A DNA stretch of 64,000 nt, from assembly GCF_001816165.1 (NCBI RefSeq), contig NZ_MDZC01000046.1, positions 1 through 64,000 of the forward strand, given 5' to 3'. This DNA comes from Hymenobacter glacialis. GTDB lineage: Bacteria; Bacteroidota; Bacteroidia; Cytophagales; Hymenobacteraceae. The notes under the pieces were generated by a model. That model did no database searches, had not been told where the DNA came from, and was given only the letters and a program-made list of their open reading frames with translations. The translations under genes and the position numbers were made by a program. This document shows positions 41,013 to 50,301 of the stretch, piece by piece. Each line of letters begins with the position of its first letter. Position 1 is the first letter of the stretch.

Positions 41013-42407
41013 CTATTCCGTTTTGGCTGTTGGAGCAGCTTCTTTGCCAATCCAGATGGATTTCTGGTTAACAAACTCGCGGATGCCCAAATAAGAAAGC
41101 TCCCGTCCGTAGCCAGACTTTTTCACGCCGCCGAAAGGTAATTCCGGCATTGATTTCACGAGGCCGTTGACGAAAACGGCGCCACTTTCAATCTGCCGGG
41201 CCATTGCCTCGCCCTTCTTGGGGTCGGCAGTCCACACGCCCGCACCCAGGCCAAAGCGCGAGTCGTTGGCCAGGCGCACGGCATCGTCCGCGCTTTTAGC
41301 TTCCAGTACCAGGGCCACGGGACCAAACAGCTCCTCTTCATAAGCACGCTGGCCGGGCTTGATATTCGACAAAATAACAGGCCGAAACAGGGCGGTGCCG
41401 GGCTTGGCCTGGCCACCAAACAGCTCCACCTTAGCGCCTGCAGCCACCGAATCTTCCACTTGCTGGGTAAGCTCGTCGGCCAGGTCGGGGCGAGCCATGG
41501 GGCCATATTGCGTTGATTCTTCCAAGGGGTCGCCGGGGCGCATGGCCAGCAGGTGGGTTTTTAGCTGGCTGATAAACTCTTTAATAACTGGCTTTTCTAC
41601 AATGAAGCGCTTGGCGGCAATGCAGCTCTGGCCGCTGTTTATCATGCGGGACTGGGCCGCCGTTTTGGCGGCCAGGGCCACATCGGCATCTGCCAGCACA
41701 ATAAAGGCATCGGAACCGCCCAGCTCCAGCACCGTTTTTTTAATCTGAGCACCGGCTATGGCCGCTACCGAGGCGCCCGCGCCTTCGCTACCCGTGAGCG
41801 TCACGGCCCGCACCCGGTCGTCGGTCAGCAGCTTTTCTACCAAGTCTGACCCAATCAGCAGGGTGCGAAAACATGCCGCGGGCAGCCCTGCGTCATGAAA
41901 TATTTTCTCCAGGGCCAGCGCGCACTGCGGCACGTTGGATGCGTGCTTGAGCAGGCCCACGTTGCCGGCCATCAGGGCCGGGGCGGCAAAGCGCACCACC
42001 TGCCACAGCGGAAAGTTCCAGGGCATCACGGCCAGCACCACGCCCAGCGGCTGGTAGCTGATGAAGCTGCGGCTGGCGTCGGTTTTCACTACTTCATCGG
42101 TCAGGAAGCCTTCAGCGCTCTCGGCGTAGTACTCGCAGCAGGCGGCGCATTTTAGCACTTCGGCGCGGCCATCGGTCACGGGCTTGCCCATTTCCAGGGC
42201 CATCAGGCGGGCTAGCTCGTCCTGGCGCTCGCGCAGCAGGGTAGCGGCCCTCCGCATGATGCCGGCGCGGTGCGCAAACGTGGTTGCCGGCCATGTGGCC
42301 GCCGCGCGGTGTGCATGGCCGAGGATTTGTTCGGTTTTTGCCCAGCTGAAGGCTTTGAAGCGGCGGAGCACGCGGCCAGTGTGGGGATTGTAGGATTCGA
42401 TGGGCAT
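41013..42407 (-). CDS. Aldehyde dehydrogenase (succinate-semialdehyde dehydrogenase type)
   Basis: A 464-residue NAD(P)-dependent aldehyde dehydrogenase, closest in pattern to GabD/Sad-type succinate-semialdehyde dehydrogenases. General base Glu in VLELGGSDAFIVL, nucleophile Cys in NSGQSCIAAKRFIV, and NAD-site VLAVMPWNFPLWQV are all present. The start at 42407 (MPIESYNPHTGRVLRRF) fits family N-termini. It ends with KKSGYGRELSYLGIREFVNQKSIWI. It is convergent with ydcF, 13 bases apart and without an obvious terminator. The physiological aldehyde is inferred. Confidence 0.9.
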   Translation of the reverse strand: MPIESYNPHTGRVLRRFKAFSWAKTEQILGHAHRAAATWPATTFAHRAGIMRRAATLLRERQDELARLMALEMGKPVTDGRAEVLKCAACCEYYAESAEGFLTDEVVKTDASRSFISYQPLGVVLAVMPWNFPLWQVVRFAAPALMAGNVGLLKHASNVPQCALALEKIFHDAGLPAACFRTLLIGSDLVEKLLTDDRVRAVTLTGSEGAGASVAAIAGAQIKKTVLELGGSDAFIVLADADVALAAKTAAQSRMINSGQSCIAAKRFIVEKPVIKEFISQLKTHLLAMRPGDPLEESTQYGPMARPDLADELTQQVEDSVAAGAKVELFGGQAKPGTALFRPVILSNIKPGQRAYEEELFGPVALVLEAKSADDAVRLANDSRFGLGAGVWTADPKKGEAMARQIESGAVFVNGLVKSMPELPFGGVKKSGYGRELSYLGIREFVNQKSIWIGKEAAPTAKTE

Positions 42408-42649
42408 GGCAATGAAGAAAACAGAGCGCTTGGGCGGGCCTAAGGGCGTCCGAAAGAGGGTGAAAAGACAAGCCCTGCTCAGAAAATGCAGCGGCCAAGG
42501 TAATTTACTGGCTACAAGGTTCAACTTGTGGTGGGGTAATTCGGTTACGCAATGCCCAGCCGTATGGTGGCGATTAGGTGCCAGCGCGTATTTTCGTGCA
42601 CTTACGATAGCACCGGCCTAGGTCCTGTTTCTCACTTTCTGTCACTCCC

Positions 42650-43210
42650 GTGTCCGATACCTCCCTTATTTCCTTACCACCCGCCGCCGAGGCGGAACTC
42701 GTCCGGCGCCTCCAGGCGCGCGACGAATCGGCCATGACGCTGTTCTACGAGCGGTATTCATCGGCGCTCTACGGCGTCATCTTTCGCATCGTGAAGGCCG
42801 AGGACGAGGCCGAAGACGTGCTGCAGGAAGCCTTGGTCAAAATCTGGCACGCTTTTGCCAGCTACGACCCCGGCAAAGGGCGACTCTTCACGTGGGTGCT
42901 CAACATTTGCCGAAATCTTAGCATCGATAAAATCCGTTCGCGGCAGCACCGCGTAGGTTCTCGTACTCAGGGACTGGATGATAGTCTGACGGCGCAGCGC
43001 CAAGCTGCTCCCACGACCTTCCGCCCGGAGCACATCGGCCTACAGGAAATTACCCAAAAGCTAATTCCTGAACAGCGTCTGATTATCGACCTGCTCTATT
43101 TCGAGGGCTTCACCCAAAGTGAGGTGGCCGAGGAGCTGAACATTCCTCTGGGAACGGTGAAAACCCGGGCCCGTACCGCCATCAAAGTCCTTAGCAAACT
43201 TATCCGCTGA
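42650..43210 (+). CDS. RNA polymerase sigma factor, ECF type
   Basis: A 186-residue sigma-70 family factor with only regions 2 and 4. Region 2 (about 24-92): LFYERYSSALYGVIFRIVKAEDEAEDVLQEALVKIW with the RLFTWVLNICRNLSIDKIR core-binding and -10 part. Region 4 (about 125-185): LIIDLLYFEGFTQSEVAEELNIPLGTVKTR, a helix-turn-helix for the -35 side. It starts with GTG. The anti-sigma gene begins five bases after its stop, so they are one operon. It resembles SigK-like factors paired with RskA. Confidence 0.93.
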   Translation: MSDTSLISLPPAAEAELVRRLQARDESAMTLFYERYSSALYGVIFRIVKAEDEAEDVLQEALVKIWHAFASYDPGKGRLFTWVLNICRNLSIDKIRSRQHRVGSRTQGLDDSLTAQRQAAPTTFRPEHIGLQEITQKLIPEQRLIIDLLYFEGFTQSEVAEELNIPLGTVKTRARTAIKVLSKLIR

Positions 43211-43215
43211 ACCAC

Positions 43216-44133
43216 GTGGAAAATATCCAACAATATATAGAATCCGGTATCCTGGAGCAATACGCTCTCGGAGAGCTGTCTTCGGCCGAACAAGCTGCTG
43301 TAGATAACAACGCCGCCAGCCATCCCGAAATCCAGGAGGAACTGCAACAGGTACAAGCGGCACTAGGTTTTTACGCCGAAGCCCACGCCATCACGCCGCC
43401 AGCTGGTATGCGTGAACGAGTATTGGGCAACGTGCTGGCCCAGATTGCCAAGCCTGCCAGCACCCTGCGCGCCGATGTAGACGCCGTGGCGCAAGCCAGC
43501 ACAGCCAGCAACCAGCCCACGCACGTAGCAACGCAGCCCGTGGCGGCTGCCTCCGGCGAAGCCGTGGTTCGGCCCATGGCAACGGCGCCCGCAACCCAGC
43601 CGGCCAGCCGGTCGGTGTGGGCCATGGCGGCTTCGGTGGCGCTCATTATGAGCCTCGCTGCCAACGCCCTGTTCTACTCGCGGTGGGTAGAAGCCAGCGA
43701 CGAGGTTGTGGCCCTGCAAAGCTCCCAGGCCCGTTTCGCCGCCACTCAAAACGTGGTGCAGAAGCAGCTAGGTGCGTTGCGCGAAGACAACCAGGTGCTC
43801 CGCAGCGACGAGTTCCGCGCCGTAGCCCTGGCTGGTACCAAAACGTCTCCCTCGGCCCGGGCCAAGGTCCTGTATAACGCCACCACCCGCAAGGTGTACG
43901 TGGATGTGCGCAGCCTGCCCGCGCTGCCTGCCGGCAAGCAATACCAACTGTGGGCCCTCGATAACGGCAAACCGGTAGATGCCGGCGTGCTGCTGGCTTC
44001 CACGGCCACCGGCGAAGGCATTCAGCAGATGAAGGACATTGCCAGTGCCCAGGCTTTCGCCATGACGGTGGAGCCCATGGGCGGCAGCGTCAATCCTACG
44101 TTGAGTACCATGACCGTGGTGGGGACTATCTAA
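43216..44133 (+). CDS. Anti-sigma factor, RskA-like
   Basis: A 305-residue membrane anti-sigma factor. The N-terminal cytoplasmic zinc-less anti-sigma domain (1-60, IESGILEQYALGELSSAEQAAV) binds the sigma factor. A Ser/Ala/Pro linker, one membrane helix (about 132-155, VWAMAASVALIMSLAANALFY), a periplasmic coiled coil (ALQSSQARFAATQNVVQKQL) and the RskA C-terminal domain (KVYVDVRSLPALPAGKQYQLWALD...) follow. It starts with GTG five bases after the sigma gene. Regulated proteolysis is the usual release route; no protease gene is nearby. Confidence 0.92.
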   Translation: MENIQQYIESGILEQYALGELSSAEQAAVDNNAASHPEIQEELQQVQAALGFYAEAHAITPPAGMRERVLGNVLAQIAKPASTLRADVDAVAQASTASNQPTHVATQPVAAASGEAVVRPMATAPATQPASRSVWAMAASVALIMSLAANALFYSRWVEASDEVVALQSSQARFAATQNVVQKQLGALREDNQVLRSDEFRAVALAGTKTSPSARAKVLYNATTRKVYVDVRSLPALPAGKQYQLWALDNGKPVDAGVLLASTATGEGIQQMKDIASAQAFAMTVEPMGGSVNPTLSTMTVVGTI

Positions 44134-44186
44134 AGCAGGACCAGCCTGCAGCTAACATTTAACTGCATGGTGCTGTGAGTTGAATT

Positions 44187-44226
44187 ACCGCTTGTGAGCC
44201 AAACCGGCCTGCAAGCGGTAATTTTG
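44187..44226 (+). promoter_or_regulatory. H-NOX promoter overlapping a palindrome
   Basis: ACCGCTTG (44187-44194) and CAAGCGGT (44212-44219) form a perfect 8-bp inverted repeat with a 17-base centre. Its last base is the first base of TAATTTTG (44219-44226), a TAnnTTTG box 28 bases before the H-NOX start. TTG at 44192-44194 could be the -33 box (24-base spacing). The palindrome followed by ATTTTGTTT could also end the anti-sigma transcript. Confidence 0.6.
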
Positions 44227-44254
44227 TTTAGTCCAATCTTCCTTACATCATTTT

Positions 44255-44800
44255 ATGCACGGTTCCATTATTACGTTGCTAAAGCGCTACGTGCAAACGC
44301 AATACGACCACAGTACCTGGGTGAAGCTCATGGAGTTATCCGGTCTCGATACCGTTGTTTTCGACCACAAAACAGTTTATCCCGACGAGCATATGTATGC
44401 TTTGGTAGGCCATGCGGCGGAGATGACAGGCATTCCGGCCGGCGAGCTTCACGAGAAATTTGGGGAGTACCTCGTACCCGACCTGATGTACATGTACCAA
44501 AAGATGGTGAAGCCCGAGTGGAAAACACTTGACATGATAGAGCACACTGAGCAAACCATGCACAAGCAGGTACGGCTCGAACATACCCAAAACATGCCTC
44601 CTGTGCTCAACGTTACCCGGCTGGGCGCCAATGAACTGGTCATAGACTACGTATCGCCGCGCCGTATGGGCGGGCTGGCCGTAGGCATTGTGCGCGGGTT
44701 GGCCACTTATTTCGATGAGAGCGACCTGATAGACGTGCAGCCCACTACATCCGAAGACGGGGAACGGGTGCGCATTCACGTGCGTCGCTCTTCGCTTTAA
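44255..44800 (+). CDS. Stand-alone H-NOX (haem NO-binding) protein
   Basis: A 181-residue single-domain H-NOX/HNOB protein that binds haem and senses NO (or O2). The start MHGSIITLLKRYVQTQYDHSTW is typical. The haem-ligand His103 (in TMHKQVRL), Pro116 (NMPPV) and the YxSxR motif at 132-136 (YVSPR) keep exactly the family spacing (H102, P115, Y131-S133-R135 in reference numbering, offset by one). No kinase, cyclase or chemotaxis partner is adjacent, though such partners are usual. It has its own promoter and lies downstream of the sigma/anti-sigma pair and upstream of a rhodanese lipoprotein. Confidence 0.9.
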   Translation: MHGSIITLLKRYVQTQYDHSTWVKLMELSGLDTVVFDHKTVYPDEHMYALVGHAAEMTGIPAGELHEKFGEYLVPDLMYMYQKMVKPEWKTLDMIEHTEQTMHKQVRLEHTQNMPPVLNVTRLGANELVIDYVSPRRMGGLAVGIVRGLATYFDESDLIDVQPTTSEDGERVRIHVRRSSL

Positions 44801-44930
44801 ACTGTGAAGGCGGCTTTGTCAGTAATTCCAGACTTTGGCAACGGCTATTTTTTGGCTGTTTAAAGAAGGCTTGAACCACCCGAAACGCGCAAACCGAACA
44901 ATTTACAGTGGTTTCGTCGTTACCTTATTT

Positions 44931-45467
44931 ATGGCTATAAAACGTGCTTTCCTCGCTTACATGGGTATCTGCTTAGGCTCCCTGACAGCCTGTGGCCAAA
45001 CCGAGCCGGGCAAAGCCGCTGGCCCAAGCCCTGGCTATACCCGGCTCCTGCAGACGTTGTACCGCAACACCGTTCCAACCGTAATGCCGGCTGCTTTGGC
45101 TAAAGAGCTGCGCCAGCCAGCAGACGTGCTGCTCCTCGATTCGCGTACGCCGGTGGAGTACAAGGTGAGCCACTTGCGCGGCGCCCGCTTCGTGCATTAC
45201 GACTCGATTGCGACCGAAAAATTTGAAGGAGTCGACCGCAGTCGGCCCGTGGTGGTGTACTGCTCTGTGGGCTACCGCAGCGAGCGGCTGGGCGAAAGAC
45301 TCCATGCCCTGGGGTTTAAGCAAGTACGCAACCTCTACGGCGGGTTGTTTGAATGGGTGAACGAGGGCTACCCGGTGTATAATGCGCAGGGCCCGACCAA
45401 AAACGTGCATCCGTATTCGTTGCTGTGGAGCCCCTGGCTGAAGCAGGGGAATAAGGTCTACAAGTAA
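44931..45467 (+). CDS. Rhodanese-domain lipoprotein
   Basis: A 178-residue lipoprotein. The start at 44931 (MAIKRAFLAYMGICLGSLTACGQ) gives a lipobox LTAC. The single rhodanese domain (about 60-165) carries the active Cys in VVYCSVGYRSERLGERL and the CDC25-like strand LLLDSRTPVEYKVSHLRGA. It may transfer sulfane sulfur in the periplasm. It follows the H-NOX gene by 130 bases on the same strand and is convergent with the glycosyltransferase gene 12 bases away. Confidence 0.88.
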   Translation: MAIKRAFLAYMGICLGSLTACGQTEPGKAAGPSPGYTRLLQTLYRNTVPTVMPAALAKELRQPADVLLLDSRTPVEYKVSHLRGARFVHYDSIATEKFEGVDRSRPVVVYCSVGYRSERLGERLHALGFKQVRNLYGGLFEWVNEGYPVYNAQGPTKNVHPYSLLWSPWLKQGNKVYK

Positions 45468-45479
45468 CCCTAGCCCGCG

Positions 45480-46880
45480 TTAAGCAGACGCTGGCAGCGC
45501 GGGACTTTGCTCCGGCTTGCCGCGAAAAACCTCCCAGCCCAGCATTACGAAGACCACCGTGTACTCCAGCGCCACCAAGCCCAGCTGCTCCTGGTACTGG
45601 CTGTTGGTGTACGCTGAGTAGGATAGTATGGCCACGCCGCCCCACACCAGCGGATACCGGAAGCGCGCGAACACACTCAGGGCAATGAGCTGGGTGAGGT
45701 ACCACGGATGCACCGTGGTGGCGCACGCATAATAGACCGTGAGCATCAGCAGCAAGGTTTGAGGGAGGGCCGCTAGGGCGTGTCGGCGCTCGCGCCAGGC
45801 AATCAGCAGGCCCGTGAAGCCACTTGCCAGGGCCAGTGCCGGGCCAATGATGGCAATCTGGTTGTAGCCCGTAAGCCAATAGCCCACTGACCGGAGCAGG
45901 TAGTACAGGCTGGCGTTGAACTCGAAATTACGGAAGTACAACCGCAGGCTGCGGCTGATATTAACCGCCAGCTCTACGGACACGAAGGGACTAAAGAGCA
46001 GCGCCAGCGTGCCCAGGCTAAGGGCTGCGTAGACTGCGGCCATGCGCCACCCCAGCCGGCGCACCAGCAGCGGCAGCGCCAGCAGCGGCAGCAGCTTGGT
46101 GGCCACACCCAGTCCCAGGGCCACTGCCGAAGCCATCCGCCGGTGCCGGCTCAACAGCCACAGCGCCAGCAGCACAAAAAACACCATGACGCCTTCAAAA
46201 TGCAGGTTGCCAGTGAGCTCTACTACCACCAGCGGGTGCAGTAGGTAGCGCAGGGCCCATTCTCGCGGCATGCCCCAGGCCGCCAGCAGTGCCAGGAGCA
46301 GGCCAGCCGCAGCGGCCTCAGCCGCCAGAATAAGTACGCGCAAGCCGTACACAAAGCCCGGTGTGGAAGTGGGAAACAGCCACGCGGCGGCCCCAAAAAT
46401 GTATTGGCAAACCGGTGGGTACAGTGAGTAATAGTGCGGGGAGTTCAGCTGCTGGTACAGCTGCTGCAGCTCCGGCAGGGCCTGGCTGCGGGTGGCGGCA
46501 TCGGGAATGGCAGTACGGGCCCCATCGGCGATGATTTCATCGGGGCGAAACCGGAATGGATTGGCGCCGTGGGCCACCAGCATGCCATCCCAGCGGAACC
46601 GGTAGACGTCGTCGGACAGCGCCGGCAGGGCCGGCAGCCACAGCAGCCGGAACACCAGCGCCGCCCCCACGCCCCAGCGCCAGCTCAGCCCGCTGCGCAG
46701 GAGCCACGCATAGGCCAGCAGGGCCCCCGCAAACAAGCCCGCCAGCTGCAGGAAATGGGTGCGCGGCGTGGCATAAGCCAGCACCAGATAGGCCCCAGCA
46801 GAAAGCAGCAGCGCCAGAACTTGCGAAACGGAAGGAAAAGTGACTCGCACAGAACGAATGAAAGCGGGGCACCCGGCCAC
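45480..46880 (-). CDS. Polytopic GT-C-like glycosyltransferase
   Basis: A 466-residue membrane protein with about 11 helices, resembling GT87/DUF2029-type mannosyltransferases that use lipid-linked sugars. The first external loop has LSDDVYRFRWDGMLVAHGANPFRF, with the Asp-Asp pair typical of GT-C catalytic loops. It begins with a GTG at 46880, six bases after the stop of the GT2 gene, so the two are one operon. The GT2 partner probably makes the polyprenyl-phosphate sugar that this protein uses. The acceptor is unknown. Confidence 0.82.
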   Translation of the reverse strand: MAGCPAFIRSVRVTFPSVSQVLALLLSAGAYLVLAYATPRTHFLQLAGLFAGALLAYAWLLRSGLSWRWGVGAALVFRLLWLPALPALSDDVYRFRWDGMLVAHGANPFRFRPDEIIADGARTAIPDAATRSQALPELQQLYQQLNSPHYYSLYPPVCQYIFGAAAWLFPTSTPGFVYGLRVLILAAEAAAAGLLLALLAAWGMPREWALRYLLHPLVVVELTGNLHFEGVMVFFVLLALWLLSRHRRMASAVALGLGVATKLLPLLALPLLVRRLGWRMAAVYAALSLGTLALLFSPFVSVELAVNISRSLRLYFRNFEFNASLYYLLRSVGYWLTGYNQIAIIGPALALASGFTGLLIAWRERRHALAALPQTLLLMLTVYYACATTVHPWYLTQLIALSVFARFRYPLVWGGVAILSYSAYTNSQYQEQLGLVALEYTVVFVMLGWEVFRGKPEQSPALPASA

Positions 46881-46886
46881 GTGTGC

Positions 46887-47585
46887 CTACCAGTACCGGA
46901 ATATGGTCCATAATATCTTGTAGCCGGCCCCCAGCGTACCCCGCACTGTGCCCGATACCTTGCTGGTGCCGATGCGCTTGCGGTAGCGCACGGGCACTTC
47001 CACGGTGCGCAGGCCCTGGCGGGCGGCTTTTACCTGCATCTCTACGGTCCAGCCATAGGTTTTGTCCTCCATGTGCAGGCTGAGCAGGGCAGGGGCCAGG
47101 ATGGCCCGAAAAGGCCCCAAATCGGTGACGGTGCCGCCGTAGCGCAGGCGTAGCAGCCGCGACGCCAGCCAGTTGCCGAAGCGCTGCTGGGGCAGCAGCG
47201 ACCCGCGCTCCCGCACCCCCAACGCCCGCGAGCCAATCACCATATCGGCGGTGCCGCTCAGCAGCGGTGCCAGCAGCTCGGGTAGTTGCTCGGGGTAGTC
47301 GGAATGGTCTCCATCGAGAAACACGACGATGTTGGGCTGCTGGGATTGGGGTTTGGCAAATGCGTAGGCCATGCCCGCCAGGCAGGCGTAGCCGTAGCCG
47401 GGGCGGGCCTCGTACAGCACCGTGGCGCCCGCCGCACGGGCAGCGGCGGCGGTACCGTCGGTCGAATTATTGTCGACTACAATAACTTCCGTGACGAGGC
47501 CGGCCGGGATTTCAGCCAACACCAGGCCAATTGCGCTGGCCTCGTTGTGGGCCGGGATGATGACGTTGATGCGGGGCTGGGGCAT
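46887..47585 (-). CDS. Glycosyltransferase family 2 (polyprenyl-phosphate sugar synthase-like)
   Basis: A 232-residue GT2 enzyme like DPM1-type synthases. The start at 47585 (MPQPRINVIIPAHNEASAIG) is canonical. Nucleotide-binding VIVVDNNSTDGT and the DxD equivalent VVFLDGDHSDYPEQ are present. The late KAARQGLRTVEVPVRYRKRIGTSKVSGT and a final WTIFRYW hydrophobic end are family features. It lies first in the two-gene unit with the GT-C protein. The sugar donor is not readable from sequence. Confidence 0.9.
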   Translation of the reverse strand: MPQPRINVIIPAHNEASAIGLVLAEIPAGLVTEVIVVDNNSTDGTAAAARAAGATVLYEARPGYGYACLAGMAYAFAKPQSQQPNIVVFLDGDHSDYPEQLPELLAPLLSGTADMVIGSRALGVRERGSLLPQQRFGNWLASRLLRLRYGGTVTDLGPFRAILAPALLSLHMEDKTYGWTVEMQVKAARQGLRTVEVPVRYRKRIGTSKVSGTVRGTLGAGYKILWTIFRYW

Positions 47586-47721
47586 GAAAATGAAACGCGG
47601 AACCAAGCCGCAACTACTCAGGAAACCGGACAGCACACGCCTACCGCAGCACAAAGATGCCGCTACCTCCGTAAAGCAGCGCAGTGCCGCTATCTTGCGG
47701 CTGATATTCACGTGCCCTATT

Positions 47722-48177
47722 ATGCTGCAAGTAGGCCAGCCAGCCCCCGATTTCTCGCTGAAAACCACCACCGGAACCACATTCCGCCTGCACGAGCTGC
47801 GCGGCCGCCACGTGGTGCTGTATTTCTACCCCAAGGACGATACCCCCGGCTGCACCACCCAGGCCTGCTCGTTCCGCGACCAGTACGAGGACTTCAAAGA
47901 CCTGGGGGCCGAGGTGGTGGGCGTGAGCTCCGACAGCGAGCAGTCGCACCAGAAATTCACGGCCAAGCACAGCCTGCCGTTTGAGCTGCTGGCCGACGAA
48001 AACGGTGCGGTGCGTAAGCTCTACGAAGTGCCCCGCGCCATGCTCGGCCTGCTGCCCGGCCGCGTCACCTTCGTTATTGACAAAGAAGGCGTTATTCAGT
48101 ATATTTTCAACTCGCTAACCGGTGCCACCGACCACGTGAGCAAAACCAAGGAGGTGCTGCGGGGATTGCCGGCTTAA
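47722..48177 (+). CDS. bcp: Thioredoxin-dependent peroxiredoxin, BCP/PrxQ type
   Basis: A 151-residue thiol peroxidase that reduces peroxides. The start at 47722 (MLQVGQPAPDFSLKTTTG) follows the family. The peroxidatic Cys sits in YPKDDTPGCTTQACSFRD, and the resolving Cys five residues later (QAC) marks the atypical 2-Cys PrxQ form. FVIDKEGVIQYIFNS completes the fold. It is divergent from the GT2 gene, 136 bases apart. Confidence 0.95.
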   Translation: MLQVGQPAPDFSLKTTTGTTFRLHELRGRHVVLYFYPKDDTPGCTTQACSFRDQYEDFKDLGAEVVGVSSDSEQSHQKFTAKHSLPFELLADENGAVRKLYEVPRAMLGLLPGRVTFVIDKEGVIQYIFNSLTGATDHVSKTKEVLRGLPA

Positions 48178-48226
48178 GCCCGGTGGGCAGAATCTAGAAC
48201 GAAATACACAACCGAGTAGAGTCGCA

Positions 48227-48805
48227 ATGAGAAAATACCTAGCGCTAGCGGCCATCGTGTTGGGCATGCCTGCATGCGACCTTCTGGGCAACGAGTGCGG
48301 CCGGACCCGGCCCGCTACGTACTACGACGTGCAGGGAGTAGAGGCTGTTGTAACCCTTCAACCCATGGACCAGCCGTGGACGGTGGTGGCGCCCAATGGC
48401 ACAGTGGCCAGCCGCGAGTTCCGCCTGCGCATTGGGCTGAAAGAACGGCACTATACCGTTGTTCCGGTCTCAGGATTTATCTCAGTTGCTTACGCTTGCT
48501 CCCCCGTGCCGGCCGGCAGTCTGGGCTCGGTCGAGCGCATGGACAGCCTGAGCATCACCAGCCTGTATAATTACGATGCCCAGCACCCGGCTGGCACCCC
48601 GCTCACCGATTTACTGGTGGTTGACGGGCGAACCCGGATTCCGGTGCCATCGCGTCAAAACCCGCTGGAGCCTTTCCGGTTCGCGGAAATCAGTTTGCTG
48701 AATCCTCCTGCTGCCACAGGGCCGCAACAGTTCCGGGTGTATTACCGCCAAACAAATGGAGAGACTTACATCGCAGAAACCGATTTAATTACCCTGGTGC
48801 GGTAA
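48227..48805 (+). CDS. Small lipoprotein, unknown
   Basis: A 192-residue lipoprotein. MRKYLALAAIVLGMPACDLLG has a lipobox MPAC (Cys17). A second early Cys (NECGRTRP) and later VAYACSPVP may form disulfides. It is mainly beta. It resembles, from memory, Bacteroidota lipoproteins annotated DUF5034, but I cannot confirm this. It begins 49 bases after bcp on the same strand and may be read through from it. Confidence 0.75.
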   Translation: MRKYLALAAIVLGMPACDLLGNECGRTRPATYYDVQGVEAVVTLQPMDQPWTVVAPNGTVASREFRLRIGLKERHYTVVPVSGFISVAYACSPVPAGSLGSVERMDSLSITSLYNYDAQHPAGTPLTDLLVVDGRTRIPVPSRQNPLEPFRFAEISLLNPPAATGPQQFRVYYRQTNGETYIAETDLITLVR

Positions 48806-48854
48806 GCGGGCCCCGGTACCGAGCCGGTACGTGCAAGCGGGCACAGCCCGTAGC

Positions 48855-50216
48855 TTAGCTCAGTATCCGCAACGAATCGGCGTGAATGAGCTGCGAGCCC
48901 TGGTAGCGGCCTTCTTTTGGGCCATTTTCCAGGTTGAGCACGCCGCGGGGGCAGGCGGTGCTGCACATGCCGCAGCCCACGCAGGAGGCCCGGATGATGG
49001 GCTCGCCGCGCTGGGCATACTGCTGCACGTCGATGCCCATCTCGCACACGTTGGAGCAGTTGCCACACGAAATGCACTGGGCGCCGTTGGTGCTGATGCG
49101 GAAACGCGAGAAGTGCTTCTGGAGCAGGCCCAAGTAAGCGGCCATGGGGCAGCCAAACCGGCACCACACCCGGCTGCCCATCAACGGGTAGAAGCCCACC
49201 CCAATCACGCCCGAAAACACCGCGCCGATGGCGAAGCCGTACCACTGGGCGGCCACCGTGCCGGCCTCGCCAAGCAGGGTGTTGCCCGTGGCAAAATGCA
49301 CCCACAGCAAGGCCGTGAGCACGATGATAATGCCGAGAATAGTATAAATCAACCGGACTTCCCAGCGCCAGGCGGTGCGGCTTTTGTCGGAGAGGTGGCG
49401 GTACGGGTCGCCGGCAGTTTCGGCCAGGCCACCGCAGCCGCACACCCAGGAGCAATACCAGCGCTTGCCAAAAAAGTAGGTGAGTACCGGGGTGGCTACC
49501 AACGACATCACCGCCCCCCAAAACACCATGAACACCCCCAGGCCGCCGTTTTGCACCAGCGACGTGACGGTGCCCGGAAACAGGTAGTCGTACTTGAGTG
49601 GCCAGAAGTATGAGAAGTAAAACTCCGGCTGCTGGAAAAACTGCAGCAGGCCGGGAATGATATAAGCAAACCCCAGCTGAAAAAACATCACCGACGCCGT
49701 GCGAACTACCTGGTAGCGGGAATGGCGGTATTTCCAGATGGCGCGGCCGCCCATGAGCAGGATGGCCAGCGTGTAAAACGTGCCGTAGAGAAACCACTGG
49801 TCGGCGGGCCGGGCGCGCAGCCACTGGCTAAAGCCGTCCAGGGCATGCACCAGGTTGTTGAGCGGCCCAAAGTTGCCCTGGCCGTCGTTGCCGCTGTACC
49901 AGTACAGCACCACGTAAAAACCGGTGAGCACCAGGCCCGTTACCCACGCCACTGCGCCGCGGCCGGTGCTGGCGCGCAGCCACAGATTGTTCTGCTGCAC
50001 CCCGGCCGGGTGGCCGCCGTATTTCACCCAGCTCCAGGCCAGCGTGCCGCCGCTGACCAGGGCCAGCGCCGCGTAAAACCAGGTTTGCCGGCGGCCGAGT
50101 TCGCCGTCGGTAAGGGCGAGCACCAGGGCCAGCAGGCCGGCCGCCACAACGGCTAAGCTTAGCTTTTCGGCGGGGGAGGAAGAGGGAAGCGGGGGCGAGG
50201 CAAGGGTTGGCGACAT
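48855..50216 (-). CDS. Membrane 4Fe-4S protein (NapH/CcoG-like)
   Basis: A 453-residue polytopic electron-transfer protein with about seven membrane helices. Iron-sulfur motifs: a membrane-side Cys set (WYCSWVCGCGGLAETAG and CRFGCPMAAYLG), the NapH/NosR type, and a C-terminal 2[4Fe-4S] ferredoxin domain, CISCGNCSNVCEMGI and CVGCGMCSTACPRGVLN (about 380-430). Most likely it takes electrons from or gives electrons to a quinone/flavin partner. An FAD oxidoreductase lies upstream in the same run. The physiological substrate is unknown. Confidence 0.88.
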   Translation of the reverse strand: MSPTLASPPLPSSSPAEKLSLAVVAAGLLALVLALTDGELGRRQTWFYAALALVSGGTLAWSWVKYGGHPAGVQQNNLWLRASTGRGAVAWVTGLVLTGFYVVLYWYSGNDGQGNFGPLNNLVHALDGFSQWLRARPADQWFLYGTFYTLAILLMGGRAIWKYRHSRYQVVRTASVMFFQLGFAYIIPGLLQFFQQPEFYFSYFWPLKYDYLFPGTVTSLVQNGGLGVFMVFWGAVMSLVATPVLTYFFGKRWYCSWVCGCGGLAETAGDPYRHLSDKSRTAWRWEVRLIYTILGIIIVLTALLWVHFATGNTLLGEAGTVAAQWYGFAIGAVFSGVIGVGFYPLMGSRVWCRFGCPMAAYLGLLQKHFSRFRISTNGAQCISCGNCSNVCEMGIDVQQYAQRGEPIIRASCVGCGMCSTACPRGVLNLENGPKEGRYQGSQLIHADSLRILS

Positions 50217-50301
50217 GGGGGAAGCGGTGGGGAGCAGAGCAAATGAAAGCAGCAGGAGCCGCGTGGCTCACCGGTGCAAGCGCCGGTTTTCCGGAGCGGG
50301 C

